From contig JANQLV010000041.1 of the NCBI GenBank assembly GCA_028280415.1, positions 62,001 to 126,000 of the forward strand: DNA of 64,000 nucleotides, in the 5' to 3' direction. The notes below the pieces were generated by a model. It was not told where the DNA came from, ran no database searches, and was given only the letters and a program-made list of their open reading frames with translations. Positions 24,310 to 33,863 of the stretch are shown here, one piece after another (the first letter of the stretch is position 1; each line of letters begins with the position of its first letter). The DNA is from Saprospiraceae bacterium. GTDB taxonomy: Bacteria; Bacteroidota; Bacteroidia; Chitinophagales; Saprospiraceae. The position numbers and the translations under genes are program-made.

Positions 24310-25599
24310 ATGTACCGATTTCTACTACTTCACTTATTCTTCATCAGCTTTTCATTTTCGGCCATGGCGCATGATGAAAAGCCTTATTATCACAAAGTAG
24401 CAGCCAAGGCGGGTGACAATATTCACACCCTGCTGGACCGGTATTATTTGGCAGCGTACACTTGTAATTTTCAACAGTTTTACGAACTGAACAAGCTTAA
24501 GAAAAATTCCAGGTTGCAAAAGGGTAAAAAATATCTGCTCCCTGTTCTGATTTACAATTATAATGGAAAGAGTATCCGCACTTCGGTTGGCTTTGATGGC
24601 TGGGAACCAGCACTTCGTATCAAGAAGTATAATGAGAAACTAAAACGCAATAAGCGTCGGCGGGCCTCGCTGGTCAGTAGTAAAATCATCTGGGTACCCT
24701 ATCACGAATTGTATTGCCTCGATTCCTCGCCTAAGAAAAAGCCTGAAATCCTCGCAGACAATACAAATATTTCTCCCAAGAAAAAGGCTATAGCAAAAGC
24801 TTCAGACAGGCCGGCTACGCCCAAAATAAAAATAGATGATAAGATAATAGCGGAGTCCAATAAGCTAAAAGGTTACCGGAAGTTTCCAATTTTTGGCAAA
24901 AAACACGCTTATGTGCCATTGAAATCCGAAAAGTTACGCGGAAAGGTTTTTTATATAGTAAGTGGACACGGCGGGCCGGATGTGGGAGCAGTCGGTAAAA
25001 AAGGAAGCATACAGCTTTGTGAGGATGAATATGCTTATGATGTTTCCCTGCGCCTGGTTCGAAACTTAATTGAACACGGAGCCATTGCCTATATGATTAT
25101 ACGGGATCCCAATGATGGCCTTCGTGGTGGAGAAATCCTACCTTGTGACTATGATGAATATTGCTGGGGAAATTTCAAAATCCCGAGAGAACAAAAACTT
25201 CGCCTCTATCAGCGTTCCGATGCTATCAACGAGTTGTTCGAAAGACATAAGAAACAAGGGATCAAAGAGCAAACGGTGGTTACTATTCATATTGATTCCA
25301 ATAATCAGAGTAAGCAAACCGATGTCTACTTTTACTATTTCCCCGGGAGTAAAGATGGCAAAAAACTGGCGCTTAAAGTACGCAATACTTTGAAAGAGAA
25401 ATACCGCCAAAATCGCAAAAGTGGTAAATATACCGGAACTGTTAAACCAAGGGATTTGCACATGCTCCGTGAACCTAAGCCGACATCTATATTCATTGAG
25501 CTTGGAAATATTCGTAACCGATTTGATCAGCAACGTTTTATTCGGGAGAATAATCGGCAGGCTCTGGCCAATTGGCTTTTTGAGGGACTCGTGAAGTAA
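24310..25599 (+). CDS. Exported N-acetylmuramoyl-L-alanine amidase with an N-terminal LysM-like region
   Basis: A 429-residue exported cell-wall hydrolase. The signal peptide ends near residue 20 (SFSAMAHD). A LysM-like segment (about residues 28-80, AAKAGDNIHTLLDRY, then NFQQFYELNKL) probably binds glycan. A basic linker follows, and the C-terminal half is an Amidase_3 zinc amidase: the first Zn His in YIVSGHGGPDVGA, Glu in EDEYAYDVSLRL, the second Zn His in VTIHIDSNNQS, and the catalytic Glu in SIFIELGNIRN. It cleaves the bond between MurNAc and L-Ala, typically during daughter-cell separation. The stretch of about 50 residues after EDEYAYD, containing a Cys pair, is an insertion. Confidence 0.88.
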   Translation: MYRFLLLHLFFISFSFSAMAHDEKPYYHKVAAKAGDNIHTLLDRYYLAAYTCNFQQFYELNKLKKNSRLQKGKKYLLPVLIYNYNGKSIRTSVGFDGWEPALRIKKYNEKLKRNKRRRASLVSSKIIWVPYHELYCLDSSPKKKPEILADNTNISPKKKAIAKASDRPATPKIKIDDKIIAESNKLKGYRKFPIFGKKHAYVPLKSEKLRGKVFYIVSGHGGPDVGAVGKKGSIQLCEDEYAYDVSLRLVRNLIEHGAIAYMIIRDPNDGLRGGEILPCDYDEYCWGNFKIPREQKLRLYQRSDAINELFERHKKQGIKEQTVVTIHIDSNNQSKQTDVYFYYFPGSKDGKKLALKVRNTLKEKYRQNRKSGKYTGTVKPRDLHMLREPKPTSIFIELGNIRNRFDQQRFIRENNRQALANWLFEGLVK

Positions 25600-25935
25600 A
25601 TTTCATTCAATTCACTCGCAGTTGATTAATCAATTCCTGGTTTTCAGGATGCAAGCAGGCCCATGCCCCTCCTGCTCCTAAACAATGGTTTTTCAATAAA
25701 ACTTTATGTATTTTAGTAGCAAGATTCCCAAACCACTCAAAATTAAACCTGTCTGAAAATTATTACTGGTCTATAAAAGCGTTTTTCCGGAATAAAAGCG
25801 CCCTGATTGACCTTGAAATATTGCTCATTCGACATAGCAAACAAAATTTTGAAAGGTTCTAAAACTCTACTGTTCTTAAATTTATTATTCTTTTGATTTT
25901 TCCTGTAAGGGGTAATCTTTTAACAACAAAAACTT
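25600..25935. other. Non-coding gap upstream of the subtilase
   Basis: These 336 bp hold no credible gene. Two small hairpins occur just after the amidase stop (TCCTG/CAGGA near 25635 and AGCAGG/CCTGCT near 25653-25670), neither with a T run. A leader of unknown length for the subtilase mRNA must lie here. Confidence 0.3.
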
Positions 25936-27600
25936 ATGAAGAAACAATTACTTACCTTTATTCTGTCTGTTTCATTTTTCTTTTTATTTGGGCAAAGCAC
26001 TAATTTCCATCCGAGTCAATTTATGGTTAGCCTAAAACCGGAAGTGGAATTATTAAGTTCAGAAGCCAGCCTTTATATTGTTAATCCGGGTTTGGAAGAA
26101 CTCAATGAACACTGGAAGCTTGAAAAAATTACCTATCTGATCCGAAGTAAGCCCAAAAAGGCTATGATCAATCGCCCCGCTACAGATCGTATGTTGCTTT
26201 TCTCTTTTAAAGAGCCGATCGACATTCCTCAAGCCATTACCGAATATAAAGCCACTGGTTTGTTTGAAGTGATTGAACCCAATTTCATTGGCACAGGTTC
26301 GGGCACCGGAGCCTTTACTCCCAATGATCAGTTTTTCTACAACAGACAATGGGGCCTGTTTAATGATGGTACTTTTAATAATGATGCCGTAAGCGGTGCC
26401 GATATAGACATGGAAGCAGCCTGGGACATTAGTACTGGTGATCCGGATATGATCGTAGCAATTTTAGATAGTGGATTCAAACTGGATCATCCTGAAATGA
26501 ACGGCCGTTTTTGGAATAATGACGGAGAGGATCCGAATAATAATCAGGATGACGATAATAATGGTTTCGAAGATGATGTGCTGGGTTGGGATTTTATAAA
26601 TAATGACAATGATCCAATAGATGATAACGGACATGGCACCAATGTAGGCGGTATTATGGTAGCGACTGGTAATAACAACATAGGTTATGCCGGGATTGAC
26701 TGGAACAGCCAGGTCATCATTTGCAAAATACTTAACGCTAATAACACGGGTACATATGCTGCATTCGCTGATGCCGTATACTATGCGGTAGATAATGGTG
26801 CTAAAGTATTAAACATGTCAGTAGGTGGTTCCGGCTTTTCTTCTATTTTGCAGACTGCCTGTGATTATGCCTATGATAATGAGGTCGTAATTGTAGTCAG
26901 TATGATGAATACAGACAATGATACACCTTTCTATCCTGCTGCCTATAGTTCAACTATCGCAGTTGGTGCCACGGACCCCAACGATGAAAGAGCGGATCCG
27001 TTCTTCTGGGATGCAAATAGTGGCAGCAATTATGGTAGTCATATTGATTTGGTAGCTCCGGGAAATTACATGTACGGTTTATCTCATCAATCCAATACCA
27101 ACTATGGTATTTTCTGGGGAGGCACCTCTCAGGCAACTCCCATTGTAGCAGGCGTTGCATCTCTGATGAAAGGGCTCAATCCCAATTTAACGGTAGAAGA
27201 AATAAGAACGATCCTCAGAAATACCGCAGAGGATCAAAAGGGCAAACCTTCGGAAGATGTTGCCGGATGGGATCAGTATCATGGAGCAGGAAGGCTTAAT
27301 GCAAGAGCTGCACTAGAGACCGTGAGTATTGAAGATGAAGGGTATAATGATCCCTTTTTTAGTATAAATCCGAATCCTGTGGTACAGGGAGGGGCACTTA
27401 TTCTACAAATAGAAAACAGCAGCAATCCGGAATTCAACTACAGTATTTTCGATGTAGCAGGCAGGCTCATTGATTCGGGATTATTGCTGGAAAATAACAG
27501 GACGATAAAAGCTCCGGAAATGCCCGGTGTTTATGTCCTAAAACTAGAGGGTCCACAAGGTCATTATCAAAGTAAGAAATTTGTTGTCAGCCAGAGGTAA
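25936..27600 (+). CDS. Secreted subtilisin-like (S8) serine protease with T9SS sorting domain
   Basis: A 554-residue secreted protease. The signal peptide (LLTFILSVSFFFLFGQS) ends near residue 20, and a propeptide-like region runs to about residue 150. The S8 catalytic domain has Asp178 (AILDSGF), His233 (NGHGTNVGGI) and Ser398 (GGTSQATPIVAGV), with the oxyanion-region Asn in the central part. A calcium-loop-like DGEDPNNNQDDDNNGFEDD stretch sits between Asp and His. The last 80 residues (INPNPVVQGG to the end) form a type A T9SS C-terminal sorting domain, so it is exported through T9SS and either attached to or released from the surface. It probably serves in extracellular protein breakdown. 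Confidence 0.93.
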   Translation: MKKQLLTFILSVSFFFLFGQSTNFHPSQFMVSLKPEVELLSSEASLYIVNPGLEELNEHWKLEKITYLIRSKPKKAMINRPATDRMLLFSFKEPIDIPQAITEYKATGLFEVIEPNFIGTGSGTGAFTPNDQFFYNRQWGLFNDGTFNNDAVSGADIDMEAAWDISTGDPDMIVAILDSGFKLDHPEMNGRFWNNDGEDPNNNQDDDNNGFEDDVLGWDFINNDNDPIDDNGHGTNVGGIMVATGNNNIGYAGIDWNSQVIICKILNANNTGTYAAFADAVYYAVDNGAKVLNMSVGGSGFSSILQTACDYAYDNEVVIVVSMMNTDNDTPFYPAAYSSTIAVGATDPNDERADPFFWDANSGSNYGSHIDLVAPGNYMYGLSHQSNTNYGIFWGGTSQATPIVAGVASLMKGLNPNLTVEEIRTILRNTAEDQKGKPSEDVAGWDQYHGAGRLNARAALETVSIEDEGYNDPFFSINPNPVVQGGALILQIENSSNPEFNYSIFDVAGRLIDSGLLLENNRTIKAPEMPGVYVLKLEGPQGHYQSKKFVVSQR

Positions 27601-27637
27601 TATTTTGGTATCTGATTTTTGTAATAATTAAAACTGC

Positions 27638-28795
27638 ATGTTGGAATGTCAAAAACACTATTTTGATTTACCCGAAGAAATCAATTACCTGAATTGTGCT
27701 TATATGGGGCCAATGCTAAAACAGGCTCAGGAAATAGGTCATGAGGAAATTGATAAAAGAGGCAGGCCCTATTTATATAAGCGGGACGATTTTTTCAGTC
27801 CCGTACAATCTTTGAAAGAAAGTTTTTCTAAATTAATTGATAATACTGAAGCGGATCGAATTGCCTTAATTCCTTCGGCTTCTTATGGTCTGTCCAATGC
27901 CGCAAAAAATATTCACTGTACAAAAGGGCAGAGCATCTTAATCGTTAGCGAACAATTTCCAAGTAATTATTATACCTGGAAAAGGCTGGCGGATGAAAAA
28001 GAACTGGAAGTAAAAATTATAGGGCCGCCAAATGCGGAAACAGATCAAAGCCGGGGATGGAATGAAGCGATACTCGAACAAATTGATGAGCATACCGCAG
28101 TTGTTGCGATGGCCATTGTACACTGGGCAGACGGGACTTTATTTGACCTTGGAGCTATACGCCAACGAACGGAAAAGTACGGTGCAATGCTGATCATTGA
28201 TGGAACACAATCGATTGGAGCATTGCCTTTTAGTATCAAAGAAATACCCGTTGATGCACTTATTTGTGGTTCGTATAAATGGATGTTTGGCCCCTATGGT
28301 CTGGGGCTTGCTTATTATGGAGAAAGATTCGATCAGGGCGTTCCGATAGAAGAGAACTGGATCAATCGAAAAAACAGTAAACAGTTTGAGAATTTAGTAA
28401 ATTATCAAAAAATATATAAACCTCAAGCTGCCCGGTATTCAGTGGGAGAACAAAGTAATTTTATTTATGTCCGGATGCTGGATATTTCCATAAAACAAAT
28501 TTTAAAATGGAAACCGGTAAATATTCAGAATTATTGTAAAAACCTGATCACCCCCTATTTATCAGAATTTCGTTCGATTGGTTGTGCATTTAATTCAAAA
28601 GAAAATTTAGCTTATCATTTATTTGGAATTCGCCTGCCCGAACGTGTCGATATTATAAAATTGAAAAATCATTTTGAAGAAAAAAATATATTTATTTCTA
28701 TTCGGGGAAATTCGATCAGAGTCGCCCCAAATGTTTATAATGAGCCAAAACATATAGAGCAATTACTAGAAGCTTTGAAAAAGGTTTTGGGATAA
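27638..28795 (+). CDS. Class V aminotransferase-fold PLP enzyme (cysteine desulfurase/NifS-like family)
   Basis: A 385-residue PLP-dependent enzyme. The cofactor Asp is in IIDGTQSIGALPF and the Schiff-base Lys in GSYKWMFGPYGLG. The N-terminal YLNCAYMGPML opening and AIVHWADGTLFDLGAI are typical of the class V group that includes kynureninase, isopenicillin N epimerase-like and NifS-like proteins. A catalytic Cys loop typical of desulfurases is not evident, so an aminotransferase or epimerase role is more likely, with the substrate unknown. It starts 38 nt after the subtilase stop and could share its transcript. Confidence 0.82.
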   Translation: MLECQKHYFDLPEEINYLNCAYMGPMLKQAQEIGHEEIDKRGRPYLYKRDDFFSPVQSLKESFSKLIDNTEADRIALIPSASYGLSNAAKNIHCTKGQSILIVSEQFPSNYYTWKRLADEKELEVKIIGPPNAETDQSRGWNEAILEQIDEHTAVVAMAIVHWADGTLFDLGAIRQRTEKYGAMLIIDGTQSIGALPFSIKEIPVDALICGSYKWMFGPYGLGLAYYGERFDQGVPIEENWINRKNSKQFENLVNYQKIYKPQAARYSVGEQSNFIYVRMLDISIKQILKWKPVNIQNYCKNLITPYLSEFRSIGCAFNSKENLAYHLFGIRLPERVDIIKLKNHFEEKNIFISIRGNSIRVAPNVYNEPKHIEQLLEALKKVLG

Positions 28796-29388
28796 TAATT
28801 TTTAATTGGGACTTTTGATTAAATGAATAGGTACGGCGAGCTTAACCAGGACGTTAAACCCACCGTAAACCCATAAAACTGCCCTGTAATCTTATTCTTA
28901 GCCTTGAGGAATAAGAATCCATGCTAACCTTTGATTAGTTAATTTTAATAATTACCCTTTGGCAAATCATTGCCAGAGTAATCTCAAATTGAGTATTGTA
29001 AAAACCGTGTACGCTATATGATTCTTTATTATTTAATAGGGTTAAACCAATAAAATATTTAGAATTCTTACGGTCAGTAAATAACTTATTTTAAATGGAA
29101 AAAAGATCGAAAGGATCATTATTTCCATAGCTTTTTTGTTGTTGACTTTAAATGATTTTTAAAGTATTTATGTAAATATCATGTATTATACGTTTTGATG
29201 CAAATCATATTGTGTAAAATGGATTACAATTTGGATAAAACAAGATTTTTAATAGATAAATGAAGAAATATATTCGTTTTGATTAATCGAATGAAAAATA
29301 TTTAATAATCCGTTTTAATTTTAAAAAAATAAAAATTACACCTTAGTAAGCTGTGAAGCCAAATTACAAGCCTGTACCTATTTGGAAA
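28796..29388. other. AT-rich non-coding gap with orphan hairpins
   Basis: These 593 bp become strongly AT-rich after about 28930 and hold no reading frame of merit. Small inverted pairs occur at 28891-28915 (CTTATTC/GAATAAG) and near 28961-28980 (TGGCA/TGCCA). A plus-strand terminator-like hairpin lies at 29095-29137. The gap could contain the 3' end of a long mRNA or a small RNA. Confidence 0.4.
29095..29137 (+). terminator. Terminator-like hairpin far from any plus-strand gene
   Basis: ATGGAAA (29095-29101) pairs with TTTCCAT (29122-29128), with an inner GATC/GATC stem capped by GAAAG, and a run of six T follows at 29132-29137. It is 300 nt past the nearest plus-strand stop codon. Confidence 0.45.
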
Positions 29389-29934
29389 TTATTTTAATTT
29401 ATCTTTAAAATCCTTTTTAAACTTTTCAACTTTGGGTTTTACCACATATACACAATAGGGATTTCTGTCTCCTACCCTTTCCAGATATTCTTGATGATAA
29501 TCTTCAGCCGGGTAAAACTTCTCAAACGCTTTTATATCCGTAACGATTGGATCTGCCCATAGATCAGAAGCTTCTATTTCCGCTTTGGATTTTTCTATGA
29601 TTGCTTTTTCATTTTCATTTTTATAAAAAATAGTTGAATGATACTGAGGACCTTTATCATTGCCCTGTTGATTTGGAGTAGTCGGATTGTGTACCCTCCA
29701 GAAAACATCCAGCAATTCTTCCAGGCTAATGAGCTCAGGATCGTAAGTAACTTTTACACATTCCGCATGGCCGGTTTGCTTTCCACATACTTCTTCGTAA
29801 GTAGGGTTTTCAACATGTCCTCCCGAATAACCGGAAACCGCTGAATGCACCCCTTTGAGTTCTCTAAAAATGGCTTCGGTACACCAAAAGCAACCGGTTC
29901 CCAATATGGCAAAGTCTAAATTTTCCACGTTCAT
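29389..29934 (-). CDS. msrA: Peptide-methionine (S)-S-oxide reductase
   Basis: MsrA repairs oxidised methionine in proteins by reducing the S-sulfoxide. The active-site motif is GCFWCTEA with nucleophile Cys15, preceded by LGTG. The family blocks VSGYSGGHVENPTYEEVC, GHAECVKVTYDP, FWRVHNPTTPNQQGNDKGPQ and the AEDYHQEYLER segment are all present. A single CNPYC-like resolving cysteine appears as NPYCVYV near the C-terminus. The 181-residue length is typical of the cytosolic form, and no signal peptide is present. It is isolated on the minus strand after the AT-rich gap. Confidence 0.96.
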   Translation of the reverse strand: MNVENLDFAILGTGCFWCTEAIFRELKGVHSAVSGYSGGHVENPTYEEVCGKQTGHAECVKVTYDPELISLEELLDVFWRVHNPTTPNQQGNDKGPQYHSTIFYKNENEKAIIEKSKAEIEASDLWADPIVTDIKAFEKFYPAEDYHQEYLERVGDRNPYCVYVVKPKVEKFKKDFKDKLK

Positions 29935-30143
29935 TTATAAAGTTTAATAGAAACAACAGCAATAACCATCTTTTAGTTGTAGATGTTCCCGGTATCGTTA
30001 ATTTCTCGTTAAAAAGGATGTAATCTAAAATCCAGAGTCAATTTTGAAGTCAAATGTCCTACAGCAAAAAACTATTGATTCATAGAAATGCGTTCTATAA
30101 AGCGAAAACCAGCTATTCAATAGATTATTCAAACCTTAAAATT

Positions 30144-30350
30144 ATGAAATTCTACGATGAAGCTCAGGCAGCCCGCAAGATAAGACGACAAGCCCGGTTT
30201 TTAACTTTCGCTATATTGTTTATCATGGCCAGCGGATTTTGCTTTGCTACAATACCTGATTTAAGAAATCAGCTTCCGGAATTTGTTAAAGACTGGTTCA
30301 AGCAGGAAAAAACAGAAGAAGTGGAATCAATCAGGAAAGATCGGGCCTAA
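30144..30350 (+). CDS. Small single-span membrane protein of unknown function
   Basis: A 68-residue protein beginning MKFYDEAQAARKIRRQ, with a basic cytosolic stretch, one membrane helix (about residues 19-40, FLTFAILFIMASGFCFATI) and an acidic/charged tail. The frame runs upstream to an ATG at 30054, giving 98 residues, but the extra part is a low-complexity basic stretch and the inner ATG gives a cleaner product. No family is recognised. It overlaps the end of the converging deoxynucleoside kinase gene by 4 nt. Confidence 0.5.
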   Translation: MKFYDEAQAARKIRRQARFLTFAILFIMASGFCFATIPDLRNQLPEFVKDWFKQEKTEEVESIRKDRA

Positions 30351-30979
30351 AACAGACCATGTAGTTCTCCCCTTACCTGGTTAACAATTTTTCCGAGATC
30401 CTCTGGATTGTTTTTAAAATCTACCTCATCGGAATTGATGATCAGTAATTTCCCTGAATTATAACGCTCAATCCATTCATTATATCGTTGATTCAACCTT
30501 TTGAGATAGTCCAGACTCATACTGCCTTCATAGTCTCGTCCACGGGACTGAATATGCGCAACCAGGGTCGGTATGCTCGCTTTTAAATAGATCAATAAAT
30601 CGGGAGCTTTAACTTGTGACATCATCAGCTCAAAAAGGTCGCGGTAGTTCTCAAAATCACGAGTAGGCATCAATCCCATATCGTGCAAATTAGGTGCAAA
30701 GATATAAGCATCTTCATAAATGGTTCTATCCTGAATAACCGTACGGTCTCCATTTTGGATATTCAGAATTTGCCGATAGCGATTGTTGAGAAAGTATACT
30801 TGCAGATTGAAGGACCATCTCTGCATATCGGTATAGAAATCACTCAGATAGGGATTGTTATCAATAGATTCATAATGAACATCCCAGCCAAAATGCTTCG
30901 CTAGTTGCTCACATAAAGTCGTCTTTCCCGCGCCAATGTTCCCCGCAATGGCGATGTGCCTGATTTCTGAATTATTCAT
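30347..30979 (-). CDS. Deoxynucleoside kinase
   Basis: A 210-residue kinase of the dNK family that phosphorylates deoxynucleosides for salvage in the cytosol. The P-loop is GNIGAGKTTL at about residues 14-23. Family motifs are NPYLSDFYTDMQRWSFNLQ, the DRTIYED (DRS-type) catalytic loop, and the LID-like RGRDYEGSMSLDYLKRLNQ with RY.EWIERY. The closest groups are bacterial deoxyadenosine/deoxyguanosine kinases, but base preference is not certain. It is probably transcribed alone. Confidence 0.88.
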   Translation of the reverse strand: MNNSEIRHIAIAGNIGAGKTTLCEQLAKHFGWDVHYESIDNNPYLSDFYTDMQRWSFNLQVYFLNNRYRQILNIQNGDRTVIQDRTIYEDAYIFAPNLHDMGLMPTRDFENYRDLFELMMSQVKAPDLLIYLKASIPTLVAHIQSRGRDYEGSMSLDYLKRLNQRYNEWIERYNSGKLLIINSDEVDFKNNPEDLGKIVNQVRGELHGLF

Positions 30980-31325
30980 AAAAGCTTCCGTTTAATTTCG
31001 GAACAGATTTGATGCAAAAGCCTTTTGTCACAAAGTATGTTTAGTTTGAGATTGTATTTTGAAACCTGATAATTGATAGCTCAAACCTCTTAATAGATGA
31101 TGCTTCTAAAATTCGCAAAAGTCTGATATCTTAGCATCCTACAATCTCCAACACAGGCGTATTCGTATGCATCGGCGAAGGTACGATTCCTGAGATTATT
31201 TTTGAAATAAGATGGGAATAAAAAACTGAATTCTGTAACTTTGGTTTTTAGGTCCGTTAAGAACATAAAGACCTTTCACACAATAATTCACCGATGAAAT
31301 GTAGTTGATTATCTAAATTATTGTA
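30980..31325. other. Divergent intergenic region before gatC
   Basis: These 346 bp separate the kinase gene (minus) from gatC (plus). I see no further gene. The only recognisable site is the -7 box TAACTTTG at 31236-31243. Confidence 0.35.
31236..31243 (+). promoter_or_regulatory. -7 element of the gatC transcript
   Basis: TAACTTTG is a perfect TAnnTTTG box, about 80 nt upstream of the gatC ATG. No TTTG is present at the -33 position. Confidence 0.4.
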
Positions 31326-31619
31326 ATGAACATAGACAAAACATTAATATCGAAGCTGGAAAATCTATCCAGACTTGAACTTTCAGAAACAGAAAAGGTT
31401 TCGATTCAAAAAGATTTGAACGAAATCCTGAAAATGGTTGAAAAGCTCAATGAGGTGGATACCCAAGGGGTCGAACCGCTCGTACATATCACTGAAGAGG
31501 AAAACATATGGCGAATCGACCAGGTATTGAATCAGTTATCTCAGAATGTTGCATTGGAAAATGCGCCTAATCAGGATGGTCAATATTTTCTGGTGCCAAA
31601 GGTCATAGCTGATAAATAA
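31326..31619 (+). CDS. gatC: Aspartyl/glutamyl-tRNA amidotransferase subunit C
   Basis: GatC stabilises GatA and GatB, which convert Glu-tRNA(Gln) or Asp-tRNA(Asn) to the amide form. The 97-residue protein shows the family's helix pattern: LISKLENLSRLELSETEKVS, DLNEILKMVEKLNEVDTQGV, PLVHITEEENIWRID, then ENAPNQDGQYFLVPKVI at the C-terminus. The last block (N.P....G.F.VPKV) is nearly diagnostic. gatA and gatB are not in the window. A LolD-like ATPase gene begins 33 nt downstream on the same strand. Confidence 0.9.
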   Translation: MNIDKTLISKLENLSRLELSETEKVSIQKDLNEILKMVEKLNEVDTQGVEPLVHITEEENIWRIDQVLNQLSQNVALENAPNQDGQYFLVPKVIADK

Positions 31620-31652
31620 AAAGAGAATCAAAGATTACACAAATCCAAAATA

Positions 31653-32387
31653 ATGGAAGAGATCATCTCCGTAAAGAACCTTAGAAAGACCTATGTGATG
31701 GGACTTGAAAAAGTACATGCGCTACAAGACATCACATTAGGGATCAATAAAAATGAATATGTAGCACTGATGGGACCTTCCGGTTCCGGAAAATCCACAC
31801 TGATGAACCTGCTCGGATGTCTGGATACTCCTTCAAGCGGAGAATATGTTCTGAATCAAACCAATGTCAGTACTATGAGCGATAGCGAATTGGCGGAAGT
31901 GCGAAACAAAGAAATCGGTTTCGTTTTCCAAACCTTTAATCTGCTTCCCCGCTTATCCGCTCTGGAAAACGTAGCATTACCCCTGGTCTACGCAGGTTTA
32001 AGCAAATCTCAGCGCCACGAGAAAGCTTATGATGCTCTTTCTGCGGTGGGACTCGGCGACCGGGTGACGCATAAACCCAATGAGCTTTCCGGAGGACAAC
32101 GTCAACGGGTAGCTATCGCCAGAGCTTTGGTCAACGATCCTTCCATAATTCTGGCCGATGAGCCAACCGGAAACCTCGATACCAAAACCTCTATCGAGAT
32201 CATGAGCATCTTCGAACAAATCCACCAAAGGGGCAATACGGTCATACTCGTCACCCACGAACCGGATATTGCAGAACATGCCCACCGGATCATTCGACTA
32301 CGGGACGGCCTGGTGGAATCCGATGTCCTTAATGATAATATTGCCCGGGCGAATGATCCTGCGCACAGGTATAATGAAGAGGGATAA
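31653..32387 (+). CDS. ABC transporter ATP-binding protein (LolD/MacB family)
   Basis: A 244-residue ABC ATPase with Walker [13 protein letters not shown]-loop [17 protein letters not shown], signature [15 protein letters not shown], Walker [13 protein letters not shown] and H-loop [14 protein letters not shown]. The [16 protein letters not shown] and [16 protein letters not shown] segments place it in the LolD/MacB/FtsE cluster that works with MacB-type permeases in lipoprotein release or mechanotransmission. No permease gene is adjacent, so its partner is encoded elsewhere. It follows gatC by 33 nt and is probably cotranscribed with it. Confidence 0.9.
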   Translation: MEEIISVKNLRKTYVMGLEKVHALQDITLGINKNEYVALMGPSGSGKSTLMNLLGCLDTPSSGEYVLNQTNVSTMSDSELAEVRNKEIGFVFQTFNLLPRLSALENVALPLVYAGLSKSQRHEKAYDALSAVGLGDRVTHKPNELSGGQRQRVAIARALVNDPSIILADEPTGNLDTKTSIEIMSIFEQIHQRGNTVILVTHEPDIAEHAHRIIRLRDGLVESDVLNDNIARANDPAHRYNEEG

Positions 32388-32441
32388 TTTTGTTAGGTGC
32401 TCACTGGATTTTATACAGGATTCCCCTAAATAGAGAAAAGC

Positions 32442-32996
32442 ATGGCATTTAAAATATATACAAAGACCGGGGATAAAGGAGAAACCGGATTATTTGGCGG
32501 TAAGCGATTGCCCAAATCACATATTCGAATCGAATCCTATGGTACCGTTGATGAACTCAATTCCTACATTGGTATGCTGAGGGATTTAGCGCCGAAGGAA
32601 GATCAAAAATCCCTTTTAAAAGAAATCCAGGATCGTTTATTTACAATTGGCTCCAACCTGGCCTCTGATCCGGAAAAAAATATGATTACGCCGGATATTC
32701 ACGAAGCAGATATCGTCTTACTGGAAAAAGCTATCGACGAGATGAATGAGCTTTTACCTCCACTCAAAAACTTTATCCTGCCGGGAGGACATACCACGGT
32801 TTCTTTCTGCCATATTGCCCGAACGGTTTGTCGTAGAGCGGAGCGTATGGTCGTTGCACTAAATCACAACGAACCGGTTGAAGAAATCGTTATTCGCTAC
32901 CTCAATCGTTTATCTGATTATTTATTTGTATTAAGCCGAAAATTTAGCCAGGATTTGAATGCACAAGAGATTGCCTGGCGTCCGCGAAAATCCTAA
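32442..32996 (+). CDS. Cob(I)yrinic acid a,c-diamide adenosyltransferase (PduO type)
   Basis: A 184-residue ATP:cob(I)alamin adenosyltransferase that makes adenosylcobalamin. The N-terminal ATP-binding motif is YTKTGDKGETGLFGGKR and the C-terminal signature is RYLNRLSDYLFVLSR, with CHIARTVCRRAERMV between them. The trimeric PduO/MMAB family matches in length. A B12-dependent methylmalonyl-CoA mutase route is plausible because an acyl-CoA carboxylase beta gene lies in this window, but the mutase itself is not seen. The stop codon overlaps the converging DUF5995 gene by 4 nt. Confidence 0.92.
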   Translation: MAFKIYTKTGDKGETGLFGGKRLPKSHIRIESYGTVDELNSYIGMLRDLAPKEDQKSLLKEIQDRLFTIGSNLASDPEKNMITPDIHEADIVLLEKAIDEMNELLPPLKNFILPGGHTTVSFCHIARTVCRRAERMVVALNHNEPVEEIVIRYLNRLSDYLFVLSRKFSQDLNAQEIAWRPRKS

Positions 32997-33763
32997 GAGG
33001 AAATCGGGAGGATGGTCTTTAGTACTCTGATATTTTTGGAGATATCTCTGGATTCGAAATATCGGGCGATGCGGATCAAAAAACCGACCAGCTTCCCCGG
33101 TTTTATAATCAGTTGAGCTAATCCTGCTACGTATTTATCGGTGCTTTCTATTGCTTCTTCCCTTTGGTTTCCCTCTAACCATGCTAAGCGCTGTGCCACA
33201 AGCCAGGCGTGATCCCGGGCTGCTTTCATACTAAACTTCGCAAAGTATTCATCTTTCTTGCGCGTCAGGCGATCCAACAAAGCAAACAAAGGTGAAATAC
33301 TGGAAATATCGCTTTGTACTTCTTCTAGCAAGTCATTTAGTAAAACATTGATTTCCATGAAATCATTTTTAATCTTGTTGAGATCATCTCCCCGCATCGT
33401 TTCGGCAGCAGCAATTCCCAAATCCAGATTGATATGAGCATTCATGCCGAGTAAGAGGTGCTGAATCACCAAAAGGTCTTTTGCTCCGGAAACTTCAAAG
33501 GCTGTTTCCCAGGATTGCCTTACAGGCTTTCCGATATCGTATTGCTGATAAGCTTCGAGATAGCGATTTGCAAAAATAACATCCAATCGCTCCATCCTTG
33601 CTCCATCTTCAAACCTTCCATTTTCAATTCCTTCTTTTACACGAATCGTTACTTTTTGGTACAAAGCTGCAAACAGACCTAAAGGATTATGCTCCTGATC
33701 TGCTTCCCAGATGATCGTTTCGAGGCTTTTTATGACTTCGTTGATATTTTGAGCCAGTAACAT
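32993..33763 (-). CDS. DUF5995-family protein
   Basis: A 256-residue all-helical cytosolic protein. The diagnostic features of the DUF5995 group are a LQHLLLGMNAHINLDLGIA-like segment (here QHLLLGMNAHINLDLGIA), GLFAALYQKVTIRVKEGI near the start, and FEDGARMERLDVIFANRY. Members are widespread in Bacteroidota and Actinobacteria and have no known function. Its conserved His-Asn and Asp pattern might bind metal, but nothing proves this. It appears to be monocistronic. Confidence 0.72.
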   Translation of the reverse strand: MLLAQNINEVIKSLETIIWEADQEHNPLGLFAALYQKVTIRVKEGIENGRFEDGARMERLDVIFANRYLEAYQQYDIGKPVRQSWETAFEVSGAKDLLVIQHLLLGMNAHINLDLGIAAAETMRGDDLNKIKNDFMEINVLLNDLLEEVQSDISSISPLFALLDRLTRKKDEYFAKFSMKAARDHAWLVAQRLAWLEGNQREEAIESTDKYVAGLAQLIIKPGKLVGFLIRIARYFESRDISKNIRVLKTILPISS

Positions 33764-33863
33764 GCTTTCGTTTTTCGAAAGCTAAGATATTATTTTTAGC
33801 AGGAAGATTCGAATGAGAAAGGGAAAGTAAAAGCATGCCCCAAAATGAATTTGATCATTTTCA

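Noticed and set aside
28891-28915. CTTATTC/GAATAAG inverted pair
   Set aside because: A 7-bp stem with no T run, not distinguishable from chance.
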